This document shows, one piece after another, positions 5,597 through 17,600 of a stretch of 28,825 nucleotides of DNA. Made by a program: the position numbers and the translations under genes. This DNA is from a virus. The stretch spans positions 1 through 28,825 of the IMG/VR virus record IMGVR_UViG_3300042445_000302; one strand, written 5' to 3'. Under the pieces are notes generated by a model. The model was not told the origin of the DNA. It did not search any database and saw only the letters and a program-made list of their open reading frames with translations. Numbering within the stretch: position 1 is the stretch's first letter; each line of letters opens with the position of its first letter.

Positions 5597-8518
5597 ATGA
5601 CATCCGCTGATTTTTTAGCGGTGGTTTTGCCGTCCGAAGGTTTTGGCCTGTATTGCGCGGTAGAACTCACAAAAAAGAAAGAGCATGTATATGCAGACAA
5701 AATCGACGACCTTATCCCGACGATTGAGCAGTGGCATGCCAACAACTACGACGTCTTCTATGGCGTAGCTACCTTTGACAAGAAGCGCGGCGCTGAAGAA
5801 GCTCAGTACCTCAAGTCGTTCTTTGTTGACTTGGATGGGTACGCTACCAAGAAAGCGGCGGCTGATGCGCTGATTGAGTTCCTGACAAGGTCTGGGCTCG
5901 ACGTTCTTGGTACGCCATGGGTGGTTGACTCAGGCGGAGGCTTGCATTGTTACTGGCCGTTGAAGGACGAGATTCCTGCAACTATATGGAAACCTGTTGC
6001 CGAGAACTTGAAGCGTCTGTGCAAACAGGAAGGCTTCAACATCGACATGACGGTGACTGCGGACACTGCGCGCATCTTACGTGTGCCCGGAACTGCCAAC
6101 AACAAGAAGAAGTACGCGACGCCACGCCCTGTGCGCGTAGTCCAAGAAGGCGATATTTTTGACTTCTCGACTTTTTCGCCACTTGTTTATGAGAAATTGG
6201 AAGAGGTGCCTGCACCCCCTCCGACCAAGCTAGACCTCCCCGGCCAACGCCCCACGGCGCAGACACGCGGTCAGGTTAAGCTGATTCAAGATAGCTTCAC
6301 GCTGTTTGGTAACTTTGAGAACCAGTGCGGTCAGGTGCAGGACTACATTGCCACGGCCACAGAGGACGGCAAGGAACCCATCTGGCGTGGACTACTGTCT
6401 TGGGCAAAGGTCTGTGAGGATGGCGCAGAGAAGGCTATCTGGTTGTCTGACATGCACCCATACCCGCACGAGCGGATGCACCAGAAGATTGCTGAGATTA
6501 AAGGCCCCTACGCGTGCATGAAGATGGACAGTGAGAACCCCGGAATTTGTACTAAGTGCAAGCACTGGGGCAAGATCACCAACCCATTGATATTGGGGCG
6601 CGAGATCAAGGTGGACAACACCGCCAAGGAAATCATGTTGTCTGCGCCTGCCGAGGAAGACTTTGACGAAGCTGAGCTTGACTCTGAGGAATCTTACGAG
6701 CCAGAAGATACGGGTTTACCCCTAGCACCTAGCGTGGTACGTCCTGTGCCCCCTCGTGGCTACAGCTATGGCGAGCATGGTGGCGTGTACTGCACGCGTA
6801 CTGAGGAAGACGAAGAAGGAAAGAAAAGTAAGAAGAATATTCAACTGGTTCCCTACGACTTGTTTGTGGTTGACCTTTTGAAGATGGAGAACGACCACTT
6901 GGTTCACATGGCCGCTGTGCGTCCCGAAGGCGTGCAGACGCTTAACTTCCCACAGAAATCTATTGTCAGCAAGGACGAGACGCTCAAGTGGCTAGCCAGT
7001 CAGAACATTGTCAGTACCTTTGCGGGTCACGACAAGACGCTGTTTGAGTATGTGCGTTCGTGTGTGGGCGATGCTTCTCAGAACCGCAAACCTGTCGAGG
7101 TGCCGTTCCAATGTGGGTGGCAAGCAGATCAGTCGTTTGTTTACAACAACCGCGTGTTCAGTAAAGATGGGCGCGAGACTCGGATACCTATGCCCGGGCT
7201 TGAGAACATCAACCGCAACACTAACGGCAAGGGCGACTTGGCTACGTGGAAACACCTATGGAAGACGATCTTTGTGGAGAAAGAGGGTATGGAGACAGCC
7301 TTGGCTGTGTCTCTGGATTCCTTTGGATCACCGCTTATGCGCTTCACTGAGTACGAAGGCTTCGTCTGGCACATCGGTTCACAATGGTCAGGTACAGGTA
7401 AGTCTTTAGTTCTAAGTGCCAAGGCTGGTGTGTGGGGTCACCCACTGCGTTACCGCACAGGCAAGAGTACTTCTCCTGTTGCAATGCAACAAAGGGCGGG
7501 GTTGCTTAACAGCATGCCGCTTCTGATCGACGAGATCACCAACACCCAACGCAAGGACATGGAGTGGGCACCTGCCTTTATCTTTGACTATGCCGAGGGG
7601 CAGGGCAAGGAGCGTATGGAGTCGGGCTCCAACAAGGAACGTATCAATAACAGTACGTGGACAGCTACTTGCACGATGACTGGTAACGAGAAGCTAACCG
7701 ACTACATGGCGGGGGCACGCAAGCACAGTTCAAACGGCGAGTTATTGCGGATGCTTGAGTGGTGTCCACACAAGAAACTTATCTGGAACTCAGAAGAGCG
7801 CAAGACTCTGCTTGAGATCAAACGCAACTACGGCGTAGCGGGTGAGGCTTGGGTTCGGTGGTTAGCTGTCAATCAGAAGACTGCCGAGGAGATTGTGCGC
7901 AAGGTACACATCCATCTGAAGAAGGTTTTTAACTTTAACGACGATGAGCGCTACTGGCACGCAGGCTGTACTACAACTGTAGCGGCGGCAATTCTTTTGC
8001 GTAAGGAGTACTCTGGCATCCTAGACGTGGAAATCAACAAGGTCATCACCGCTCTGAAAGGACTTGTGGAGAAAGGCCGTGGCATTATAAAGAATAGTGT
8101 GCGCTCTGCTGAAGATGTGCTCAACGCCTACATCGGTGACAACTACGGAAGCTTTATCGTTCTGAAGAAAGTCGAGGGCAGAATCCTAGCAGCGTGGGGC
8201 GACAACGGCGACATCGTTGACCGCTCGACCACCAAGAGCAAGGTGCTCGGCAGGGTGGAGCATGGGCTTTTGACACCGGGTTACAGAGAGTTCTACATTG
8301 AAGAGCAGTTACTCAAGAAGCATTGCGTGAGCATGAGCTTTGGCTACGACGAGTTCAAGGCGCAGATGGAGGAGTTGTTTACCTGCAAGTACGTCAAGAA
8401 AGATATGCTGTCCCGTACCAACGGCCCTGCCATGCGTGTGAACACCATGCACATAACTTTTAGGGACGAAGTCTTTGATGGTAATAATCTATCCTTGGGC
8501 GAAGCTAAAGCCGGGTGA
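5597..8518 (+). CDS. Primase-helicase: AEP primase plus DUF927-type ATPase
   Basis: A 973-residue two-part replication protein. The N-terminal part looks like an archaeo-eukaryotic-type primase: FFVDLDGY (Asp78, Asp80 as metal ligands), SGGGLHCYW at 112-120 with the typical GGGxH, and ARILRVPGTANNKK at 158-171. A Cys-containing linker follows (Cys307, Cys318-x2-Cys321), possibly zinc-binding, then an acidic linker (350-372). The C-terminal part from about 388 looks like a DUF927 helicase domain: GSQWSGTGKS at 594-603 is Walker A, LLIDE at 642-646 Walker B, and TCTMTGNEKLTDYM a sensor-like segment. Such proteins make primers and unwind DNA at the fork. ATG at 5597 follows AAAGGA. The 3' end overlaps the small gene at 8478. 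Confidence 0.88.
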   Translation: MTSADFLAVVLPSEGFGLYCAVELTKKKEHVYADKIDDLIPTIEQWHANNYDVFYGVATFDKKRGAEEAQYLKSFFVDLDGYATKKAAADALIEFLTRSGLDVLGTPWVVDSGGGLHCYWPLKDEIPATIWKPVAENLKRLCKQEGFNIDMTVTADTARILRVPGTANNKKKYATPRPVRVVQEGDIFDFSTFSPLVYEKLEEVPAPPPTKLDLPGQRPTAQTRGQVKLIQDSFTLFGNFENQCGQVQDYIATATEDGKEPIWRGLLSWAKVCEDGAEKAIWLSDMHPYPHERMHQKIAEIKGPYACMKMDSENPGICTKCKHWGKITNPLILGREIKVDNTAKEIMLSAPAEEDFDEAELDSEESYEPEDTGLPLAPSVVRPVPPRGYSYGEHGGVYCTRTEEDEEGKKSKKNIQLVPYDLFVVDLLKMENDHLVHMAAVRPEGVQTLNFPQKSIVSKDETLKWLASQNIVSTFAGHDKTLFEYVRSCVGDASQNRKPVEVPFQCGWQADQSFVYNNRVFSKDGRETRIPMPGLENINRNTNGKGDLATWKHLWKTIFVEKEGMETALAVSLDSFGSPLMRFTEYEGFVWHIGSQWSGTGKSLVLSAKAGVWGHPLRYRTGKSTSPVAMQQRAGLLNSMPLLIDEITNTQRKDMEWAPAFIFDYAEGQGKERMESGSNKERINNSTWTATCTMTGNEKLTDYMAGARKHSSNGELLRMLEWCPHKKLIWNSEERKTLLEIKRNYGVAGEAWVRWLAVNQKTAEEIVRKVHIHLKKVFNFNDDERYWHAGCTTTVAAAILLRKEYSGILDVEINKVITALKGLVEKGRGIIKNSVRSAEDVLNAYIGDNYGSFIVLKKVEGRILAAWGDNGDIVDRSTTKSKVLGRVEHGLLTPGYREFYIEEQLLKKHCVSMSFGYDEFKAQMEELFTCKYVKKDMLSRTNGPAMRVNTMHITFRDEVFDGNNLSLGEAKAG

Positions 8519-8696
8519 GGGTTTCTTCGTACCGGGGCTAGACGTTGAAAAGGTGAGGGAGTTAGGCTTACGTGCCGCTCTCCCTCACCGCATTCAAGCG
8601 CGGGCTATCGTGGGTATCAAGAACCACCAACTAGGCGTATGGTTTTATCGGAAATTTCCCGCGTCGCATTTGCAAGCCCAATCTTCATCTTCCTGA
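8478..8696 (+). CDS. Small unknown protein at the convergent junction
   Basis: A 72-residue protein. Residues 8-58 (KLKPGEGFFVPGLD, then ARAIVGIKNHQLGVWFYRK) look like a genuine compact domain, with a PGxGFFVP strand, a Leu/Arg helix and a final beta strand, similar in style to small proteins placed after phage replication genes. The remaining 12 residues are Ser/Gln-rich and are encoded opposite the end of the giant gene. The ATG at 8478 follows AGGGA at 8462-8466. It overlaps the primase-helicase by 41 nt and the opposing 3067-residue gene by 80 nt. A terminator-like stem for the opposite strand lies within its coding region. Function unknown. Confidence 0.55.
   Translation: MVIIYPWAKLKPGEGFFVPGLDVEKVRELGLRAALPHRIQARAIVGIKNHQLGVWFYRKFPASHLQAQSSSS
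8548..8589 (-). terminator. Rho-independent-type terminator of the right arm
   Basis: GGTGAGGGAG (8552-8561) is exactly complementary to CTCCCTCACC (8580-8589), a 10-bp G/C-rich stem. The 18-nt loop contains a further GGC/GCC pair. Read on the minus strand the stem is followed by TTTT (8551-8548). It starts 28 nt after the stop of the giant gene, the expected place for ending the virion transcript. The U-run is short, so efficiency is uncertain. On the plus strand no T-run follows. Confidence 0.55.
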
Positions 8697-11600
8697 TGTC
8701 GTCAAGCTGTTTACGCTTTTCTTCAGGAGGCATTCTCGATGCGGCAATCGCACGCTCTGCTTGGGTCAGCATATTCATGTTTGCCTTGAACGTGTTAGAC
8801 AGCTCAGCTTGCATGTACTCTGTGCCGCGTTTGGTCATCAAGGCCTCAGCTTCCTGAACCTTGCCTTCACCCAACAGTTTGTCAACAGTGCTCTTAACTT
8901 GAGACACCTCGTTCATGCGCTCATACACAGAGTTGATGATGCCGCCTGCGTCGTTGGGTTGGAACACGCCGCCCACGATTGGGTACTCAGACAAACGCCG
9001 TACTGCACGCTCTGGAGTCTCCTTGGATGGCACGCCCAGACTGATCGCCTGCAAGAAAGCCAGACCCATCGTTCCTGTGTAGCCACTGACAAGCGCCTCA
9101 ATATTGATTGGCGACACCCCCAAGGTACTACCGACCAGCTTAGCGGCGTCACTTGTGTTGACTCGGTACTGCTCTTCAGGCAACAACTGCTTCTCGCGTG
9201 CTGACAGAATATCGCGGCCTGTATAGAACGACTTGCCCAGACCCACCTCGATCAAAGGCTTGGCCGCTTGCGGGATGAAGTATGACGAGCCGCCGGGGAT
9301 TGTCTGCAACAAGATTTGCTTAAACGCCTTGACTGCTTCTTCTCCGCCGTGCTCTGTGGTCATGGTGTTGTACAGCGCCTCAGGGATAGCCTTGAAGATG
9401 TAGCCGATCTCAAATGGCAACGGGACTTTGACAGGCTCGTCGACACCGGGAACGCGGATAAACCAACTGCCATACTTCTGGTCAGGAGTGGCATTCTTGT
9501 AAGCTTCATCGTCCTCCATCATTGCGGCGTAGGCAAACGTAGCCGCCGCCATCATGCCGCCTCGCGTCAACATCTTTTCACGAATGCGCAGTTGGTCGTT
9601 GAACGGCATCTTGCCGGACATCGCCTTGTACATCACGTTCAGACCTTGAATCTGTGCGTTGAAGAAAGGAATTATTGCATTGAGCACATGCACGCTTGGA
9701 GAAGCACCGCGCTTGTTAAAGTTCATTGACTCCAGAGACAGAAGCGTAGCCTCCATCTCAGACAAGCCTTGTTCAATGTAGCTGTTGTACTGGGCACGAC
9801 GTGTGGTTGCATCCAGTTCCATGCTGAGCGCTTCAAGTTTGCCAAGTGCTTGCATCCATCCGGGCTTGCCGTCTGTGATCTCGCGCAGAATCATTGACAT
9901 GTCTTCGCTTGTGCCACGGAATTGCTGACCACCAGTAATGCCGCGCTTCTCTAGCTTCTCTTTAGCCGCGCCGTTAATCTCTTTTAAAGCACCAAACACG
10001 GGTGTGAAGTCAGCGCCAGATAGAATTGGAGCCGCCAACGAGTCACGGAATAACTGCTTGGCCATATACACAGGGCTCAGCGTGATTGCCTTACGCAAAA
10101 CTTGCGCAGGCATGGCCATGACACGGAATAGGAACGGCATCTGCGTGGGAATACCCTCCATGCCCTTGACCAAGATGTCCGCAGGCACGCCTGTCTCAAA
10201 CTCCTTGTTGCCAATCATTACCTTCTCTGTAGCAACAATCGCGTAACGGTCATCTCCATCTACTTTAAATTTGACAACGTCTGTGCCCTCAGCTTTTTTG
10301 ACCAACGTGGCGGCCTTCAGGTCGACCAGTTCCATGACTGCGTTCTTGGTTGCAAGGTTGCGCATGCCCATGTCCACCAACATGTTGGTGTTCTGCACCG
10401 AGCTATTCATGTAGTCAATGATGGCTGTGTCACCTCCCACCAATTTGTCTAGGTAAGGTTGATCTGCAATACTGCCGATGCGGATGGGACTCTCGTTGCC
10501 GATCACCAACTCAACGACACCCTTGCGCTGACGATAGAACGGGATGTAATCGTCCTCGGCCACCAACTTCTTCACAAGCGTTTTAGACAAAGCGCCAGTG
10601 CTGGCTACAAAGTCCAAAAGGTCGCGATTGTACTTGTTGTACTCTGTACGGGCTTCCTCAAAGATGGCTTTAAGCTCTTTGTTCTTGTTAACTAAAGCAG
10701 TAACTTCATCAAGCATTTCCTGTGTCAATACAGGCTTGCCGTCTTTGTCCTTACCAAAGTTAAGCGTCTCAATGCCTTTGTTCTTGGCACGAATAGCCGC
10801 CATGTAAGTTGTAAACACTTGGTTGACAGCTTCGCCGTTACCAATGTACTGGGTGGCATCCTTTAGTTTGTTCACAACACCGGCAATACTGGCACCGCCT
10901 GTTGTCTCAACAAGACGCTCAACACGGCCATCATCACGTTTTATTTCGCGAATTGAGGGCGCTCCATCAGACACGGCCTTAGAAACAATGTTCATGCGTT
11001 GGTCGTACGAACGGAGGTAGTACAACATCTGGGTGCCTTTGAGCGGCTCCATGTACTTGGCCAAACGCTCAAAGCCTGCAAAGCGGTCAACAAGCTGTGT
11101 CTCAAACGCAAGGCCAGTTAAGTTGACCTTGATGCTGTCCCACCAAGTCTTGTCCTGCGCCACGGTTCTAGTAACAGTTGAGCTAACTCTTTCAAACTCA
11201 GGGTCTGCAAACTGCGGTTTACGAGATAGCAAAATGCCTTTGGCGTTGCCCACTGGCGCAATATTAGTTGCAACAATCTCGGCGCCTTGTTCTTTGTCCG
11301 CAAAGTCAACGTAGTTGTATGTAGACTTTTTAGTAATGGGCTTGCCTCTAGAGAAGGAATCCAAAAACTTGTTACCTGCAATACCGTAGTTGTACATCGT
11401 TAACGAAGCCAAACGTTCGTTTTCTAACGTCCCGCTAAGAGCTTCGTAAATGTCCATGCCTTTGGCAGGACTAGTTTCGGGCAGCAAACTAAGAAACTTA
11501 ATTTGAGCTGTCTCAGACAAATCATTGAATAGTTCGCGCACCGCCTTGTCAACAGGTTCCGGCTGAGCGTCGGCTGCTTCGTTCCACCGCAAGTAAGTAT

Positions 11601-14600
11601 CTTCTGGAGCCAAATGTACCGTACGCATTAATGCGCCTGTTGGTTTTGGTATTGGAGGCGCTACGGGTGGATTGAAAACAAAATTGTTTTTATCAAGGTT
11701 GTCTAAAAAAGCAAGCGTATCAGTTGCGTGTTTGTACATTGCGCCAGTTTTTTCGTCGCTAAACAGATCTTTAATTTCCAAAGACTGTTTACGCTCTTTG
11801 TCGAGCACTATATTCAAACGTTCTTCAAAACTACTGCCTTCTGTTTTTTGTAAAGCACTTAAAATACCGCCTGCAATACGCCCTTCTGCTTTGCCTTTAG
11901 TGCTGTAAACTTCGTGAAAAAGCATACCTTTGTATGTAGGCTCAACATGGCGGATAGATAATTTTGAAAGATCAAGTCCGTCTACAAATTTTAAAAAACT
12001 TTTGTCAAAACCGCGTATATCTTTGGCAACTTCTTTAAACAGATTGACGGGCCCCGTCAATTCCAAATCATAGTTGCTTTCAAAAGTAGGACTGCCCATA
12101 GTACGAATCACGGCAAACATTGAGTGTGCATATTTGTAAGGCACACCCCCAAGTGTCTTGTCTGTGTCTTTATTTTTTGGTGCCGCAAACGCAAAAAAGT
12201 CTTTAGCAGTGTGGCCATTGAATGTTGGCGCTTGCTGTCCCTCTTGCCATTTTTTTATTTCTGGCAACTCTGCCCATTCATTAAGACGTTTTTTTGCTTC
12301 AGTTCTTTGGTAATACTCCGCAACACTAGATCTTTGAGCGCGGTATGTCCCCCAGCTAAATGCCTGCGCTCCTTCTCCAGTACCCATGAAAGCAAAATCA
12401 AATTGGTCAAACACGCCGCCAGTGCCGTGCCATGTGCCACGAAGTTCTAATTGAGCGCAACCATAAGCAAAATTAACCAAGTCACCGGCAGTGATCTTGC
12501 TTGTGGGGAAGCCCAGCTTGTTAAGCGCCACTTTGAATGCGTTGATGATTGAGTTTAACCAACCAAACAGCGAGCCTTTTTTTGTTTGCATAACACCGGC
12601 TTGCACAGCTTCCTCAACTGCATACGCCAACAACTCATCATCAACTTGTTCTTCCGTTGTCTCAGCCATCTCCACACGCTGCATGGCTTTGCGGCCAATC
12701 TGTGCTTCAAGAGAGTTGTCTGTGCGTTTAGCCCAGCCTTTAACTGTGCTTACTAAACGATTAAACTGCGCCGTATTAAAAAAGTTACGGAAGCCAATGT
12801 GTACGCCAACTTCGTGAAGCAACACGCCAAGGCCGTGGCCTTTACCAATATTGTTGGCAAACAGTACTGCACGCCCGTCTTCTGCAAAACCTTTGGCGTC
12901 TGTGGGAATTTTGCCTGCGTATTTTGCGTTTTGTTTTATAAAAGCTTTGACGCTGTCGTAAATCTCAACGTTGCCGCGTGCAGTAACGTCACCACCCATG
13001 GCTTCGTCAAGCTCTGCCTTTAAGGTCTTGGCGTCTGTGCCAGTGGCTGACTCTCCTCTAGAGAAGTTAAAGTCCCCGCCAAAGTCAAAGCTACCTTGTG
13101 TCCGGCCTTCACTGCTACGCCCTATGTCCGCTTCTTCGCGATCTATTGCACCAAAGTCAAAGCGGTCAACAATTGTCTTAGCTGGTTCGGGTTTAAACAA
13201 CCGCTCAATGCTTTTCTCAGACAGTGTGCCTGCACGCAACGGTTTGCCTTTGGCTTGGCCAGTGGAGCTTAGCGTTGTTGCGGCGCTTTGTTTGCGTTTT
13301 GGTTTGCCCTCAAGGAGCACGTCTGTTTGTGCTTCAATAGATGTAATCGTTTGCAACACACCGACTTTTGCCTGTGCGTTGATAACATCTTGGAAATCAG
13401 ACTTGGGATCGTTGATAATCTTTTTGAGCTCAGCTTCCGTATTAGGGCCGGGGATACCTTCAGCCTCAAACAACAAATCAGCAATCTGGTCGCCGTACGT
13501 TTTAAATATCTGTTCTTTGCGAGCTGTGCGCATAAACGCGTCTTCTTCGCGCTCCAGTGCTTCCGACGCTTCTTTGCGCAAACGCTCTGCTTCTTTTTCA
13601 GCAGAAGTCTCAATGCGGTCGACTTTGCCTTCTTCGCGCTTGATACCTTCTCCGCCCAACTTGGCTTTCCAGAACTCTTCCATTTTCTGTTGGTCAGACT
13701 TGGCAACTTCGCCAAACTCCGTTGCACGTTTCTCAGCGGCTTTAAGCGTAGCTCTTTGAGCGTCAGCGTTTTTCTTAGCTTGTTGGTAAGCAAACGGGTA
13801 GGAGCCGGGCCTGTCGAGAACACTCTCCCCGCGCATGTTGGCAAGGCTGCCTTCCAGCATTTCTAAATACTGACGTTCAAACTTAACGTTGCTGTCAAGC
13901 ATGGCTTGCGCTACGGCGTAACCGCCGTCGTAGTCTGTTGCACGCTCATCCACCAAGTCTTGAAGCTCGGACTCTTGTTCCGCAACTTGTTTTTTAAGGT
14001 CGTCAATAACGTCCTTCTTTTCTTCGTAGCGGAACAACTCGTATGTGGCAAGCTCGGTACGGTTGGCACCATTTTCTTGCGCCAGCACCGCATCAAAACG
14101 TTTCTTAATCTTGTCTAGTTCTGCTTGCTCCTTGGCAAGCGTTGCTTCTGCCGCCTTGAGGTTGTCGCTCGTCTTAGCAATAACAGGGTCTAGCAAAAAG
14201 CCCAACGCTTCATCCATGTCTTCACGAGCGCGTTTAATAGATGCTTCTACAACGGTTTGGTACTGTGAACGTTGTTGCTTAATGGCTATCTCAGAATTAA
14301 GAATTGCTTTTTGCGCGGGGTCTATGATTGACGACTTTCGCATAGCTTCTTTAACTTGCTTGATAGCTGTGCGAAGCGGTTGCAATCTGTCGTTCAAAGC
14401 TTTTGCTGCTGCGCGGACATTTTCGTTGGTGTCTTGCATAAACGCCAACAACTGATTATCTGTGTCGTCGAGACGGCGTCCGTCCGCCAACAACTTTACG
14501 GCTTCGTCAATTTCTTTTCTGTACTTGGGCAAATGTTCTGTTTTAAATTCTCTTATCAAACGATCAGCGGTCTGTTGTTCTTGCGCAGACATGGGCTGAA

Positions 14601-17600
14601 GCGTGCGGTACTTTTCTAAAATAACTTTTTCTTCCGGAGTTGTGCCTGCTTCTGGCATGCCCACAAACACTTTTGCCAACGCTTCGTTAGAGTAGCGGCT
14701 TGTGTCTTTCCAAAAGTATTGCGTGTCTGCAATGATGCTGTCGCCGCGTTCTTTGACTCTTTCAAGAAACTGCATGCGCTTGGCCACGGTTGCTTTTTTG
14801 GCAAGACGTTGTTGCTCAGACTTTTTAAACAAAGCACGAGCTTTATCTAGCGCTTCCCACACAGGCTTCATGCGCGGTGACTTAGCAAAGTTTTTTGGTG
14901 TTGCGCGGATATAGCCCAGATCTTTTTCTATCTCAGGGAATAGCGACTTCTGACCCTCAGGCACAGTCTCAGTAGCGCGGATAGCGTCCTTGATGGCTTG
15001 AATGTCTACCTGCTTAACGTCGCGCCGCGCAACGATGGCGTCAACCACAGGCTCAACTTTATCTAAGAGTTCGCGAGTAGCTTTGCCTGCGTCCATAATA
15101 TCAACGGCAGCATTGAGCGCATCACGGGCACCGGGGCGCATGCCGCCCATCTTAGACATCTTGTTGCGCACAAATTCTGTACGGCGACGCAATTCTCCGC
15201 CAAGCGTGGTAGCTGTCTCGCCACGGGCTTCAGCAGTCTTCTTGGCTTCCTCTGAAGCAAACTGAACGTTGAGCGGTTTGGCTTCTACTTTTTCAACTTT
15301 GCGCGGCGCTTCGTCTGTCAGCTTGTTTCTAGCGGCATTGATAATTGCTCTGAAATGTTTGATTTCAGCTTCGCTAAGTTTTTTAACACCACCACTGACC
15401 AGACGACGCTCAGTAACCGCAGAGCGCACAATCTTGTCGGCACGCATCTGGGCGGGTTGAATAATTACATCTTCGTAGACAGGAGCCGCGCCCTTTTCTT
15501 TAGCACGCTCAATCCAGTTGTTAAAGGTATCATGAAGTTTAGACGCGGCGGCAAGGGCTTCGTCTGTTGTCAATGCCGGTCTATTTAAAGCACGACGGTT
15601 GATTGCGGCTTCTTGCAAAGCACCAGTAATATATTGTGCGCGAGCTTCTTCTGCCTTTTTAACCAAACTTGCTTCGGTTGTTTCTGCAACGCCCTTACCA
15701 AAACCAACAAGTCTAGTTTCCATTTCTCCCGTTTCAGGGTTGCGAACTTGTTCAGTTTCTTTGCCAAGCGTTAGTTGAGACCTTACATCAGATGTAGCGT
15801 CTTCTAATTTAGCCATAGCTTCTTGTTGCGCACGACGAGCGGCAATCAACTCACGGGCATAAGACGCACGAGTGTCTTCCTCGGCAGGGCCGCGCTTCAA
15901 ACCTTTGGTGTCTGTACCAGCAGGCTGTTCTTTAGCCATTGCGTTAAGCTGGTCGTTTGCCGTGTTCAGCCTTTGAAATGCATCCATTGCTGCATCTCTA
16001 TTGCCTTGACGACGGAGTGCGCGGTAATCTCTATCTGCTTGCTCCACAACGTCAAACAACTGGTCTACAGTCTTACGCACTGTAGGTGCTTCGCGCAGTG
16101 GCCTGAGGTTTTCATTGACCTTAACTGCGCCGGGCTGTCCGGACAAGGCCTTCTCAAACATTGGGTCAAGATAATCAAAGTTAGGCTCAGTCGTTCTCTT
16201 CTGCTCTTCAACCTGTGCCTCAGACTCACGCAACAAAGCAAACTGGTCTTTTGGCGTAGTAAGCTTTTGTTGGTCAAGCGCCTGTTCTTGCGCACGCTGT
16301 TGCATAGCTGTTTTAGCTTCTGAACTTACGCGCAATTTAAGAGCGTCAAAAATTTCTTCGCTACGCAGACCTTCAGGCAAACCTGTTAATGTTGGACGTG
16401 TCTGTACAAGTTGTTGCGCCTTGTTAAAGTCCTGCATCAAGTAGTCTACATAGTCGTTTTTAGCTTCAGCTTTGTACTTGGGGCTGTAACTGGCAGCGGT
16501 ATTCATCTGGTCGTTAGCCAGTGCAATACGTTGATCGGCATATTCTGTAACTTGTTGTCGAGGAGTTAGCTGGACTGGAGGCTTGGGCGGCTTAGCAATC
16601 TGTTGCTCATACAACTCAGGCTCCAGCGCTTTCTTTTGCTCTTCTGTCTCAGGCTCCAGACCAAACGCGTACTCTTGTGGTGTGAGCTTGGCAACGCGCT
16701 CTTGCTCTGCCAACTGTGTAAGCATGCCCTTAGACTTGTAGTAGTCGTCCGCCAAAGGCTCAAGCTCTTTACTAATTGCCCGGATTTGCGCATTGATCTG
16801 CGTATTAAATGCTTTGTCTGCGTCGTAAGTGGGGGAGTCTTTTTTTACTTTTTTAAGTTGCGCAATCAGGTCTTGCTTTTGTTTGGCCAGTACGTCGTAC
16901 TGCTGCACAACTTCTTGTGCGTACTCGGGTGTTGTTTTTCGCTGACGCTCTGCCTCAAGGCGCTTCTCTTCCTCTTCACGGAGAGCGGCGTACTCGTCTT
17001 GGGGTTTACCCGTACCTTTGGCACGACGGCCAAGTGCCATATCAAATAAGCCCTGCGCTAACGCGCCAACCGCGCCGCCATAAGCAGCGGACTCACCAAC
17101 GCCTTCAATGATTTCTTGGTCAGGTTTGTAAATGCCTTTGGAAATTAAGTTTTGCGCAGCTTGAGATGCGGCTTCCTGTGCGGCCTCTTCGCCACCCGCC
17201 ATCAACGCACGTTTTACATAGGATATAGCACCGTCTTTAACAGGGTCTGATATACGTCCCAGAATACGGGCGGGGGCAAACATCTCGCTGATACCAACAA
17301 CAGTACCCAAGGCAGTTGCGCCTGCGCGTTCTCCCTCTGTGGCTCCGCCAGTTTCGGCACGAGTACGAGCTTCTCCAGCACCTGCGCCAGCACCAAGCGC
17401 GCCCATACCAACACGGCCTGCCACACCCAAAGGGCCAAGTCCCAAAAAGGGAATGATTGAACCGGCAGCTTCACCAAACTTACGCCCAACAGTATCTTCG
17501 TAGCCTGCCGCAGCTTCAAACGGTTTCTTGGCAGAAGTTGCAAGACTTGCAATACCAGAGCGTGCGGCTTTTTCAGTTTCTTCGGGGAGTAGTGCTGATG

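Noticed and set aside
12971-13759. Long plus-strand open frame (262 codons) opposite the giant gene
   Set aside because: Ser/Ala/Arg-rich shadow of the coiled-coil part of the minus-strand gene, no ribosome site, no recognisable domain.
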